DNA of 23,580 nucleotides from Acetothermia bacterium UBA7521 (lineage in GTDB: Bacteria; Bipolaricaulota; Bipolaricaulia; Bipolaricaulales; Bipolaricaulaceae). The position numbers and the translations under genes were made by a program. Positions 7,835 to 15,677 of the stretch are shown here, in pieces. The number at the start of each line of letters is the position of its first letter. Position 1 is the stretch's first letter. The notes beneath the pieces are model-generated. The model saw only the letters and a list, made by a program, of their open reading frames with translations, did no database searches and was not told the origin of the DNA. The DNA lies in the NCBI GenBank assembly GCA_002479455.1, contig DLNB01000068.1, positions 1 to 23,580 of the forward strand, in the 5' to 3' direction.

Positions 7835-10536
7835 GGTTCCGCGTGAACGGCAGGTCGTGCGAAGCGACACAAGCCGAGCGAGAACTCACGTTGCTCGCTT
7901 GGCTGCGCGACACCCTCGGTTTGACCGGGGCGAAAAACGGGTGCGACGGCACAGGCGCCTGCGGGGCGTGCACGGTCATCGTCAACGGGCAGGCTGTGAA
8001 GTCCTGCCAGATCAGGGTGGCCGACCTGGATGGGGCCCAGATCGAGACGATCGAGGGGCTCGGAGAGGCGGGAGGACTGCACCCTCTGCAGGAGGCGTTC
8101 ATCGAGATGAGCGCGGTCCAGTGCGGGTTCTGCACGCCAGGGATGGTAATGACGGCCAAAGCGCTGCTGGACCGAACGGCCAACCCGACGCGGGAGGAGA
8201 TCCGGAAGGCCCTGCGGGGCAACCTGTGCCGGTGCACGGGGTACGTGAAGATCGTGGAAGCCGTGGAGCGAGCGGCCGCAGCGCTGCGGGGTGAGTCCTA
8301 TCCGGCGGAGGTCGGTGTGCGTCCCTATGGGGCGGAGGAGAAGTCCACCGGGCGGCTGCGGTTCATCGCCGATCTGTCCCCCCAGGGATTGCTCGTTGGA
8401 AAGGTCGTTTGGTCCGAGCATGCACATGCCGCGATCCGCGGTGTGGAAACGGGCGACGCGCGCCGGGTGCCGGGGGTCGTGGCCGTGCTCACCGCGCGCG
8501 ATGTTCCTGGCGAGCCATTTCACGGGCTCATCTATCCCGATCAACCGGTGCTCTGCGCCGACCGTGTCCGCTACTTAGGCGATCCGTTGGCGTTGGTCAT
8601 CGCCGAGAGCGAACAGGCGGCGCTCCAGGGAGCTGCCGCGGTGAGAGTGGACTATGCCCTCCTTCCCGCCGTTGACGATCCGCGTGAGGCGTTGGCTGAC
8701 AGTGCCCCGCTCCTGTTCGAAGGCGGAAACCTCTGCTGCGAGTTCCGCCTTGACCGTGGTTCACCCGAGGAGGTTCTGAGACAGGCGGCCGTCTGCGTTT
8801 CCGGGGAGTTCAGCACCCCGGCGATCGAGCACGCGTACCTAGAGCCCGAAGCCGGCATCGCCAGCTGGGAAGAAGATCGAGTCGTAGTGCGATCGGCATC
8901 GCAGTACCCGCATGCGATGCGCCGCCAGATCGCGCGCGTGCTCGGCCAACCCGAAGACAGGGTTCGGGTGATCGCGCACCCGACGGGCGGCGCGTTCGGC
9001 GGCAAGACCGACATCTCCGTGCAGGCGCTCCTCGCCCTGGCAGCGTGGCACACCCGGCGAAGCGTACGCATCGTCTGGACACGGGAAGAGTCCCTTCGGG
9101 CCAGCGTCAAGAGGCACCCCATGCGGTTGGCGTACCGAATCGGCTTTGATGCCGAAGGTCAGATCGTTGCCATCGACGCGGACATCCTGGCCAACTGCGG
9201 CGCGTACCACACGCTGAGCCATCCGCTGCTCGAACAGACGACCGCGTTCTCCACCGGGCCGTACCGCGTTCCCAACGCCACGATCCGCGTACGCGGCGCG
9301 TTCACCAACACCCCGCCGTCGTCGGCCATGCGAGGTTTCGGCATCCCCCAGCCCGCGTTCGCCGTGGAGAGCCTGATGGACGAAGCCGCCGCGCGGTTGA
9401 GCATGAGCCCCTTGGAGATCCGCCGCAGGAACGCGCTGCGGCCTGGGGACACCTCCGTCACCGGCCAGATCATGGGTCCGGACACTCACCTCGTGGAGGC
9501 GCTGGATCTCCTCGCAGCCGTGTACACACGCGAGTCCCGGTCGCTCCGCCCAGGCCGGGGGATGGGGGTGGCGTGCGGGTACAAGAACGTTGGACTGGGA
9601 CTGGGAGAGCACGACTTCGCTGAGGTGATCTTGGAGATGACCGGCAGCGGCGACGTCACCGTCCGCACGGGGGCCGTTGACCTCGGCCAGGGGGTTTCGA
9701 CCGTGCTCGCGGAGATGGCGGCGCGGGAGTTGGGCCTGCCTTACGAACGCATCACGGTCGAATCTGGCGATACGGATCTCGCGCCCGATGCACGAGAGAC
9801 GAATGCATCGCGTCAGAGCGTGATGTCGGGCAACGCCCTGCTGTGCGCCGTATCGGAGCTCAAGCGCAAGGCCGGGCAGATCGCGCAGAAGCTTGTGCCG
9901 ACGCTGAAGCCGCCGCTGAGGGTTGAGAGAGGAACGGTCGTCGATGCCGCCGGTTCTGTTGTTTCCCTGGGCGACCTCGCCGTGGCTTCCGAAGAAGGGC
10001 TCCTGCGTGCTGCAGGTGTGTACACAGCCCCCGCCACGTCGCCGCTCGACGCACAGACGATGGATCCAGGCCGCACCCACTACTTCGCGTACACCTTCTT
10101 CGCCAACCTCGCCGTGGTTCAGGTGGGAGAATCGGGAAGGGTCGGCGTGGAGCGGATCGTGTCCTCGTACGACGTCGGCAAAATCCTCAACCGGCGGGCT
10201 CTGGAAGGACAGCTGGAGGGGGCTGCGGTGATGGGGATGGGGTACGCCCTATCCGAGGAGTACGTGCCCTCGGGACCATCGATGACGACCACCCTCGCCC
10301 AATGCGGTCTGGTGCGCCTACCGGATGTCCCGGAGGTGGTGTCCTTGTTCGTGGAAGCTGAGGATTCCATGGGCCCCTACGGAGCCAAGGGAGTGGGCGA
10401 GGTGGCGATGATCGCCACGGCGCCGGCCATTTTGAACGCCGTGAGGAACGCCGTGGGCTGCCGCGTCTTCGCGCTCCCGGCCCGCGCGAGTCGGGTGCGC
10501 GAGGCGATGCGATCAAGCACCAAGGGACAGCGATGA
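7831..10536 (+). CDS. Fused 2Fe-2S/molybdopterin hydroxylase (xanthine dehydrogenase/aldehyde oxidoreductase family)
   Basis: This single 901-residue chain joins two units of the xanthine oxidase family. Residues 1-155 hold two [2Fe-2S] clusters: Cys38/44/47/59 and Cys98/101/133/135 (QCGFC, CRCTG). From about residue 165 comes the molybdenum-cofactor subunit, with GGAFGGKTD at 386-394, MRGFGIPQ at 500-507 and the catalytic glutamate Glu857 in GAKGVGE. Such enzymes hydroxylate purines, pyrimidines, aldehydes or N-heterocycles with water as oxygen source. Length and order match the FAD-free aldehyde oxidoreductase Mop of Desulfovibrio; no FAD subunit is fused or adjacent, so electrons must leave through another carrier. 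The first cluster spacing is C-x5-C-x2-C, one residue longer than the common C-x4-C-x2-C. Both ends overlap neighbours by ATGA, implying translational coupling. Neighbour genes favour a nucleobase-like substrate over an aldehyde (inference). Confidence 0.9.
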   Translation: MRFRVNGRSCEATQAERELTLLAWLRDTLGLTGAKNGCDGTGACGACTVIVNGQAVKSCQIRVADLDGAQIETIEGLGEAGGLHPLQEAFIEMSAVQCGFCTPGMVMTAKALLDRTANPTREEIRKALRGNLCRCTGYVKIVEAVERAAAALRGESYPAEVGVRPYGAEEKSTGRLRFIADLSPQGLLVGKVVWSEHAHAAIRGVETGDARRVPGVVAVLTARDVPGEPFHGLIYPDQPVLCADRVRYLGDPLALVIAESEQAALQGAAAVRVDYALLPAVDDPREALADSAPLLFEGGNLCCEFRLDRGSPEEVLRQAAVCVSGEFSTPAIEHAYLEPEAGIASWEEDRVVVRSASQYPHAMRRQIARVLGQPEDRVRVIAHPTGGAFGGKTDISVQALLALAAWHTRRSVRIVWTREESLRASVKRHPMRLAYRIGFDAEGQIVAIDADILANCGAYHTLSHPLLEQTTAFSTGPYRVPNATIRVRGAFTNTPPSSAMRGFGIPQPAFAVESLMDEAAARLSMSPLEIRRRNALRPGDTSVTGQIMGPDTHLVEALDLLAAVYTRESRSLRPGRGMGVACGYKNVGLGLGEHDFAEVILEMTGSGDVTVRTGAVDLGQGVSTVLAEMAARELGLPYERITVESGDTDLAPDARETNASRQSVMSGNALLCAVSELKRKAGQIAQKLVPTLKPPLRVERGTVVDAAGSVVSLGDLAVASEEGLLRAAGVYTAPATSPLDAQTMDPGRTHYFAYTFFANLAVVQVGESGRVGVERIVSSYDVGKILNRRALEGQLEGAAVMGMGYALSEEYVPSGPSMTTTLAQCGLVRLPDVPEVVSLFVEAEDSMGPYGAKGVGEVAMIATAPAILNAVRNAVGCRVFALPARASRVREAMRSSTKGQR

Positions 10537-11912
10537 GCCTGATCGTCCGCGGTGGGCACGTGGTGGGACCGGGCGGATTGTGTCGGGCCGACGTTCTGAT
10601 GGAGGACGGGATCGTCCAAGCGCTGAGCCGGCGCGGCACGCCTTCCGGTCGCGTGGTGGACGCGAGCGGTTGCCTGGTGTTCCCGGGGCTCATCGACACG
10701 CATGTGCACATGGGGTTCGAGGCCGGAGGGGTCCTCTCTACCGACGATTTCACGTCCGGGAGTCGTGCCGCCGCGTTCGGCGGCGTGACGACCCTCATCG
10801 ACTACGCCCTTCCGACGCGCGGGGAAACCCTCGCCGCGGCGCTCCACAGCCGGCGCGCAGCGGCGGAAGGCCGGTGTCACGTGGACTACGGGCTGCACGT
10901 CATCCTACCGCCCTATCGGTACAACCAGCCCGTCGAGATCGCCCAGTGCCTGGAAACAGGGGCGACGAGTTTCAAGCTGTTCACGATCTACCCAGACCTG
11001 CGGCTCGGCGCGGGGGAACTGTTCGAAGCGATGTCCTGGATCGTCCGCGCGGGAGGACTCGCGTTGGTCCACGCTGAGGATGCGGAGTTCATCGAATCGC
11101 GAACGCGGGCGCTGGTTGAGCAAGGTGCCACGGGGGCCGACGGGCACCTCGCGAGCCGGCCGGCGGTGGCTGAGGCGATGGCGGTGGCGCGTGTGCTGCA
11201 TCTGCAGGCGGAGACGGGGTGTCCGGTTCACTTCGTGCACATCTCGTCCGGGACTGCCGCTCAGCTGATCGGCGAGGCCAAGGCCCGAGGGGCCGATGTG
11301 TCGTGGGAGACTTGCCCGCACTACCTGGTCCTCGACGCCGAGGTGTACCGCCGAGCCGACGGGCACCGGTACCTCGTGTCGCCGGCGATCAAGACCCGCG
11401 AGGATCGCGCCGCTCTCTGGGCCGCGCTGCAGGGCGGGGAGCTGGACACGGTGGCCACCGACCACTGCCCGTTCACCGTGGCCCAGAAGGACGCCGGTCG
11501 AGACGATTTCACACGGGTTCCCACCGGGTTGCCCGGAGTGGAGACCACGCTCCCGCTTCTCTACACAGAGTGGCAAGACCGCGGGCTGGATCTTGGGCGG
11601 CTCGCCGTGGTGACCAGCCAAACTCCCGCTCAGCGGTTCGGGTTGTACCCCCGTAAAGGGATTGTGGCGCCGGGTTCGGACGCAGATCTTGTCGTGTACG
11701 ATCCAGGAACGCGCGGAGTGATACGGGCAGAAGCGTTGCACATGAACGTAGACTGGAGCCCCTACGAAGGCCGCGGCTACCGAGGTTCTGTGCGGGCTGT
11801 GGTGTCCCGGGGGAGGGTGCTCATCGAAGACGGCACGTGGTGCGGGGAAGATCCCCGGGGCACGTATCTGCCCCGCGGGTCCGCTGTACGGGCTGTGGCC
11901 CAGGGAGGTTAG
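10533..11912 (+). CDS. Dihydropyrimidinase/hydantoinase-like cyclic amidohydrolase
   Basis: This 459-residue enzyme is of the hydantoinase/dihydropyrimidinase/allantoinase group, which opens cyclic amides such as dihydrouracil, hydantoin or allantoin to the N-carbamoyl acid. The complete binuclear metal site is visible: His57-Val-His59 (DTHVHM), the lysine to be carboxylated Lys148 (SFKLF), His180 (LVHAED), His236 (FVHISS) and Asp310 (ATDHCPF). SPAIKTREDR near residue 285 and the C-terminal GIVAPGSDADLVVYDP are also family-typical. It starts at the ATG at 10533 overlapping the hydroxylase stop (ATGA) and ends one base before the aminotransferase ATG. In this island it would open the ring after reduction or hydroxylation by the upstream enzymes. 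Choice between dihydropyrimidine, hydantoin and allantoin cannot be made from motifs alone. Confidence 0.9.
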   Translation: MSLIVRGGHVVGPGGLCRADVLMEDGIVQALSRRGTPSGRVVDASGCLVFPGLIDTHVHMGFEAGGVLSTDDFTSGSRAAAFGGVTTLIDYALPTRGETLAAALHSRRAAAEGRCHVDYGLHVILPPYRYNQPVEIAQCLETGATSFKLFTIYPDLRLGAGELFEAMSWIVRAGGLALVHAEDAEFIESRTRALVEQGATGADGHLASRPAVAEAMAVARVLHLQAETGCPVHFVHISSGTAAQLIGEAKARGADVSWETCPHYLVLDAEVYRRADGHRYLVSPAIKTREDRAALWAALQGGELDTVATDHCPFTVAQKDAGRDDFTRVPTGLPGVETTLPLLYTEWQDRGLDLGRLAVVTSQTPAQRFGLYPRKGIVAPGSDADLVVYDPGTRGVIRAEALHMNVDWSPYEGRGYRGSVRAVVSRGRVLIEDGTWCGEDPRGTYLPRGSAVRAVAQGG

Positions 11913-11913
11913 G

Positions 11914-13374
11914 ATGCGCGACCATCACACGGATCAACAGAACAGGACCCGTCTCACACGGGACACGATCGCGAAGCGAATCGCGGACAGCCCGTACGGG
12001 AACAACGGCAAGCGGTGGGCTGCGCGGTGGCTCGACGTGGAGTCCTATGGCCAGGTCGGCCTGGCTCTGTTCAACCTTCCGCCGATCGTTGAGCGGGCGC
12101 ACGGCGATATCCTGATCGATGTCGACGGGAAGGAATACGTAGATCTGTTGGCCGGTTTTTCCGTGTCCGCTCTGGGACAGTGCAGCGAGGAAGTCACGGC
12201 GGTCATCCGCGAGCAGGCAGGGAAGCTGGTCCACTACTTCGACCTGCCCCACCCCGAGCGGATCGAGATGGCCGAACGCCTGGCGCGCATCTGCCCGATC
12301 AAAGGCGAGCAGACCAGGGTGGCGTTTGGGGTCACAGGAGCCGATGCGGTTGAACTCGCGGTGCGGGCTGCGCGGTACTGGTCCGGCCGACCGATCGTCC
12401 TGACGGCGTTCGGCGACTACCACGGCGTTACGTACGGAACGATGGCCCTGACCGGGAAGGGCGGCATGTGGCCGTACTTCTACCCCGTGCTGCCGTTGGA
12501 CACCGGAGTCAGCTACTTCCCGTTCCCCTATCCGTACCAGTCTCCCTTTGGACGGGCCCCCGCGGGAGAGGACGAAGCGGCCTGGTGCTTGAGCCGGCTC
12601 GAGGACTACCTCAGCTACTTTCTGGAGAGCAAGGAATCGCCGTACCGGGAGGTGAAGTCGGGCATCACCAGTGTCGCGGCGTTCGTCGTGGAGCCGTACC
12701 AGAGCTCGGCGGGCTACATCCTGCCGTCCCCTGGCTACATGAAGCTCCTGCGCAGACTCGCAGACAAGTACGACATCCTGCTCATGGTGGACGAGATCCA
12801 AACCGGCTTAGGGCGCACCGGGCGGCTGTGGGCGGTCGATTGGGAGGATGTCGAGGTGGACGTGCTCATCACATCCAAAGCGCTGGGCGGGGGGCTTCCT
12901 CTGTCCGCCGTGGTCGCCCGGTCGGAGGTGCTCGAAGCCTGGGGGCCTGGCGCCCACGTCTCGACGCAAGCGGGAAACGCATTGGCGTGTGCAGCTGGAA
13001 ACAGGGTGTTGGACGTGATCAGCGACCCCGCATTCCTTGCCGGCGTGGCCGAGCGAGGGGCCTACTTCGCGGCGGGGCTGGAAGAACTCCAGCGGCGACA
13101 CTCCCTCATCGGTCACATCAACAGCCAGGGCATCTACATCGGGCTTGAGCTGGTCCGCGATCGGGCATCGCGACAGCCGGCGCCCGAGGAGGCGTCCTTC
13201 GTCCTCGAGGAGTGCGTCCGCAGGGGCGTGCTGTTCGAGAAAGGGGGGTACTTCCACAACCGGTTCCAGCTCATCCCCCCACTCACGATTCGTACCAGCA
13301 GCGTGGATCGCGTTCTCGCCATCTTCGACGAAGCCTTCTCCGCGGCCGAGAAGCGCTTTGGGGCGTCCTCTTAG
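11914..13374 (+). CDS. Class III PLP-dependent aminotransferase
   Basis: This 486-residue fold-type I aminotransferase belongs to the omega-amino-acid group (beta-alanine, 4-aminobutyrate, ornithine and relatives). The pyridoxal-phosphate lysine is Lys322 in ITSKALGGGLP, and the ring-nitrogen aspartate is Asp293 in MVDEIQTGLGRTG. VTGADAVELAVRAAR near residue 146 forms the phosphate-binding part and VEPYQSSAGY the following active-site strand. The ATG at 11914 is preceded by GGAGG inside the end of the previous gene, one base after its stop. After a hydantoinase, such an enzyme would remove the amino group from a beta-amino acid such as beta-alanine or 3-aminoisobutyrate, as in reductive pyrimidine breakdown; that is inferred from position. 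No carbamoyl hydrolase that would release the amino acid is seen between them. Confidence 0.9.
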   Translation: MRDHHTDQQNRTRLTRDTIAKRIADSPYGNNGKRWAARWLDVESYGQVGLALFNLPPIVERAHGDILIDVDGKEYVDLLAGFSVSALGQCSEEVTAVIREQAGKLVHYFDLPHPERIEMAERLARICPIKGEQTRVAFGVTGADAVELAVRAARYWSGRPIVLTAFGDYHGVTYGTMALTGKGGMWPYFYPVLPLDTGVSYFPFPYPYQSPFGRAPAGEDEAAWCLSRLEDYLSYFLESKESPYREVKSGITSVAAFVVEPYQSSAGYILPSPGYMKLLRRLADKYDILLMVDEIQTGLGRTGRLWAVDWEDVEVDVLITSKALGGGLPLSAVVARSEVLEAWGPGAHVSTQAGNALACAAGNRVLDVISDPAFLAGVAERGAYFAAGLEELQRRHSLIGHINSQGIYIGLELVRDRASRQPAPEEASFVLEECVRRGVLFEKGGYFHNRFQLIPPLTIRTSSVDRVLAIFDEAFSAAEKRFGASS

Positions 13375-13378
13375 CAGC

Positions 13379-14299
13379 ATGACGAAGGAACCGTTGGTTT
13401 CTGTCCTGGGCAGTATCAACATGGACTTCGTCGTCGAGACCCCCCGCCTGCCGTTGCGCGGCGAGACCGTGCTGGGCCGCAAAGTCGCGCATTACCCGGG
13501 CGGCAAGGGCGCCAACCAGGCTGTCGCTGCGGCCCGCCTTGGCGCTCATGTCTCGTTGTTCGGCATGGTCGGCGACGACCCCGTGGGAAAAGACCTTCTT
13601 CAGGCAATCCATACCCGAGGGGTAAGTGTCGATCGGGTGGAACGGAAGTCCGAAGTTCTCTCGGGATTGGCCTCGATCTGGGTGGCCGAGGACGGGGAGA
13701 ACTCCATCGTCTGTGTGCCCGGAGCCAATTCGTGCGTTGACGCCGCCTACGTTGACGGCGTCCTTCCCCAGATGCGGATGTCGAGCGTGGTGCTCTTCCA
13801 GCTCGAGATCCCCGTCGCCATGGTGTCCCACGCGATTGAGCGTCTGCCCCACGAAAGCCCCCTGCTGATACTGGACCCAGCGCCCGCTCAGGACATCTCC
13901 AGTCTCCCTCTGGAGAGAATCGACATCATCACCCCCAACCGCGGCGAACTAGCCACCTTGACCGGAATAGCGGGCATGGAACGCGCAACAGCCGCTCTGC
14001 TGGATCGCGGCGTCAAGGTAGTGGTCTGCAAGTGCGGCGCTGACGGCGCGTTTGTGGTCGACCATGCCGGACTTCGACACTTCCCCGGCTTCAGGGTGAA
14101 CACGGTGGACGCCACAGCAGCCGGAGACGCGTTCAACGGCGCGTTGGCCGTGGCTCTGGCTGAGTCGCGGCCATTTGACGAGGCCCTGATGTGGGCGAAT
14201 GCAGCCGGAGCGATCGCAGTGACCCGTCGCGGCGCTCAATGCTCCTTGCCTTCAAGAGAAGAGGTGCTGGCGTTCATCCGTTCGCAGGGAGGGTTCTAG
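13379..14299 (+). CDS. rbsK: Ribokinase (PfkB family sugar kinase)
   Basis: This 306-residue sugar kinase phosphorylates ribose or a related sugar with ATP. Ribokinase features are clear: N-terminal SVLGSINMDFVVE, substrate loop GGKGANQAVAAARLG starting at residue 41, ITPNRGE near 184, and the anion-hole/catalytic motif DATAAGDAFNGAL with the base Asp250. The start is the ATG at 13379, four bases after the aminotransferase stop; an open frame extends upstream but only through the aminotransferase gene. No strong ribosome binding site is visible, so coupling to the previous gene is likely. It is the last gene of the island, where ribose set free from nucleosides would enter the pentose phosphate pool. 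Another pentose or a nucleoside as substrate is possible. Confidence 0.87.
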   Translation: MTKEPLVSVLGSINMDFVVETPRLPLRGETVLGRKVAHYPGGKGANQAVAAARLGAHVSLFGMVGDDPVGKDLLQAIHTRGVSVDRVERKSEVLSGLASIWVAEDGENSIVCVPGANSCVDAAYVDGVLPQMRMSSVVLFQLEIPVAMVSHAIERLPHESPLLILDPAPAQDISSLPLERIDIITPNRGELATLTGIAGMERATAALLDRGVKVVVCKCGADGAFVVDHAGLRHFPGFRVNTVDATAAGDAFNGALAVALAESRPFDEALMWANAAGAIAVTRRGAQCSLPSREEVLAFIRSQGGF

Positions 14300-14445
14300 G
14301 TGTCTCTTCGTGGGCGGCTGAGGCGATCGGAGCACCGCGTGCCCGCGTCGGACGCTAGGCGGCTCGCCACCGAGCGTGGAGCGCGGTCGCGTCTCCCGAT
14401 GGACAGGCATTCCTCGCATGGTAGACGGTATCCAGGAGGGCAACC

Positions 14446-14982
14446 ATGGTGAACAACCGGGTGTTGGAGGCAATCCGGGAGCGGCGCAGCGTCAGCCGCT
14501 TCCGTCCCGACGCAGTACCAGACGATCAACTCGAGGCCGTCCTCGAAGCTGGGCGGTGGGCGCCGTCCTTCGCGAACTCCCAGCCTTGGACGTTTATCGT
14601 GGTCCGCGATGCTCAGGCGAAGGCAGCGCTTGCGAACGCAGCGGACCGCATCACGATCGCCCGGAAGGGGTTGGCGGAAGCGCCGGTGGTAATCGCCATC
14701 GTTGTCGATCCGACGCGAGACCCCGAGCACTTCGTGGAGGCAGGGGCCTGCGCCGCGCAGAACATGGCACTGGCAGCCCACAGCCTGGGATTGGCCACGT
14801 TCTGGGTCGGCGCCTTCGACCCCAGCTCTGCAAAGGATTCCGCTGAGGAACTCCTGAAAGACGTCCTCGGCGTTCCCCGGCAGCACCGGCTGATCGCTTT
14901 GCTGCCGCTGGGCGTCGCGGCAGTGCAGCCGCAGAAAGAACGGCGAGAACCAGGGGATGTCGTACGCAACAAGACGTTCTGA
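14446..14982 (+). CDS. Nitroreductase-family FMN oxidoreductase
   Basis: This 178-residue protein belongs to the short nitroreductase group that uses FMN and NAD(P)H to reduce nitro compounds, quinones or enones. The FMN-binding RRSVSRF at residues 13-19 and APSFANSQPW near 44-53 are intact, the middle glycine-rich GLATFWVGAFD near 118 is present, and the C-terminal half has the family-typical LIALLPLGVAA. The ATG at 14446 follows AGGAGGG at 14434-14440. It lies 146 bases after the ribokinase gene on the same strand, with no clear promoter or terminator between, so co-transcription with the island is possible but unproven. The physiological substrate is unknown. Confidence 0.88.
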   Translation: MVNNRVLEAIRERRSVSRFRPDAVPDDQLEAVLEAGRWAPSFANSQPWTFIVVRDAQAKAALANAADRITIARKGLAEAPVVIAIVVDPTRDPEHFVEAGACAAQNMALAAHSLGLATFWVGAFDPSSAKDSAEELLKDVLGVPRQHRLIALLPLGVAAVQPQKERREPGDVVRNKTF

Positions 14983-15030
14983 CGGCCTGATCCCATGCCG
15001 CAGCACAGAGCGCCGTGCCGCGCGGCTGGG

Positions 15031-15058
15031 TTGCCCCACGTGCCAGGCGTGCTAGACT
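15031..15058 (+). promoter_or_regulatory. Candidate promoter of the VOC gene, near-leaderless
   Basis: TTGCCC at 15031-15036 and TAGACT at 15053-15058 are 16 bases apart. The -10 box ends six bases before the GTG at 15065, so a start of transcription at the usual distance would give an mRNA beginning at or beside the start codon. No ribosome binding site precedes this GTG, which fits leaderless translation. Confidence 0.45.
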
Positions 15059-15064
15059 GGAACC

Positions 15065-15424
15065 GTGGCCGGCATTGTGTTCCTCAGGACTGGACGCTTC
15101 GACCAAGTGCGGGAGTTCTACACGCGGCGGGTCGGGATGAAGGTCTGGCTGGAGCAGCCGGACATCGCGATCCTCCGGCACGGGAACCTGCTCGTGGGGT
15201 TCCATCGACAGCCTGTGTCGGATCGTGACGGACTCCTCACCTTCTTCTACGCGAGTCGACAGGAAGTGGACGAAATGTACGCCCAGCTTCGGGACATCGC
15301 CACCTCCGCACCGCAGGAGAACGCGAAGTACCGCATCTATCACTTCTTCGGAACGGACCCCGAAGGCCGCAAGATCGAGTTCCAGCACTTCTTGCACCCC
15401 CTTCCGCCGATGGGCGACGACTGA
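15065..15424 (+). CDS. VOC/glyoxalase-like fold protein
   Basis: This small 119-residue protein has the vicinal-oxygen-chelate pattern: two beta-alpha-beta-beta-beta units, with FYTRRVGMKVWLEQPDIAIL near residues 18-37 and a second unit ending in FFGTDPEGRKIEFQHF at about 94-109. The glutamate in IEFQ lies where these proteins often bind a metal, but a full set of metal ligands is not obvious. Members include glyoxalases, dioxygenases and antibiotic-binding proteins, so no reaction can be assigned. GTG at 15065 has no ribosome binding site and follows a -10-like TAGACT immediately upstream. The next gene is 253 bases away; that gap is GC-rich and shows only a weak -10-like TACACT at 15642-15647. 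Confidence 0.75.
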   Translation: MAGIVFLRTGRFDQVREFYTRRVGMKVWLEQPDIAILRHGNLLVGFHRQPVSDRDGLLTFFYASRQEVDEMYAQLRDIATSAPQENAKYRIYHFFGTDPEGRKIEFQHFLHPLPPMGDD

Positions 15425-15677
15425 GGGCGATCCCGATTGCGGAACCACCCGCTTCGCAGGCGCTCGCGCGACGCGGAAAGCAGACCTCGGCGCGGTGAGC
15501 ACACGGTAGGCGGCGCCTGACCCAGCTCAGCTCTCTCCTGCGCCGCGACGCCAGCGCGTGGGCTGCCGGCTCCCGCCTGACAACGGGCCATCTCCCCGTG
15601 GTCGCCGGCCGCCGCGCTACACCCGAAGCGCCCGATGGGTGTACACTGCGCTCCGCACAGAGTGAGAGGAGGTCAGC

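Noticed and set aside
6350..10080. Long minus-strand frames opposite the amidohydrolase and hydroxylase (6350-7870 and 8839-10080)
   Set aside because: GC-rich codon bias creates open antisense frames; the plus strand carries complete metal and cofactor motifs, these carry none.
7831..10536. Assigning the gene as xdhD or xanthine dehydrogenase by name
   Set aside because: Domain order matches FAD-free aldehyde oxidoreductase equally well and substrate-determining residues cannot be settled by eye.
13037..13378. Ribokinase start upstream within the aminotransferase gene
   Set aside because: The upstream part of the frame has no kinase similarity and is the shadow of the aminotransferase; the ATG at 13379 directly precedes the ribokinase N-terminal motif.
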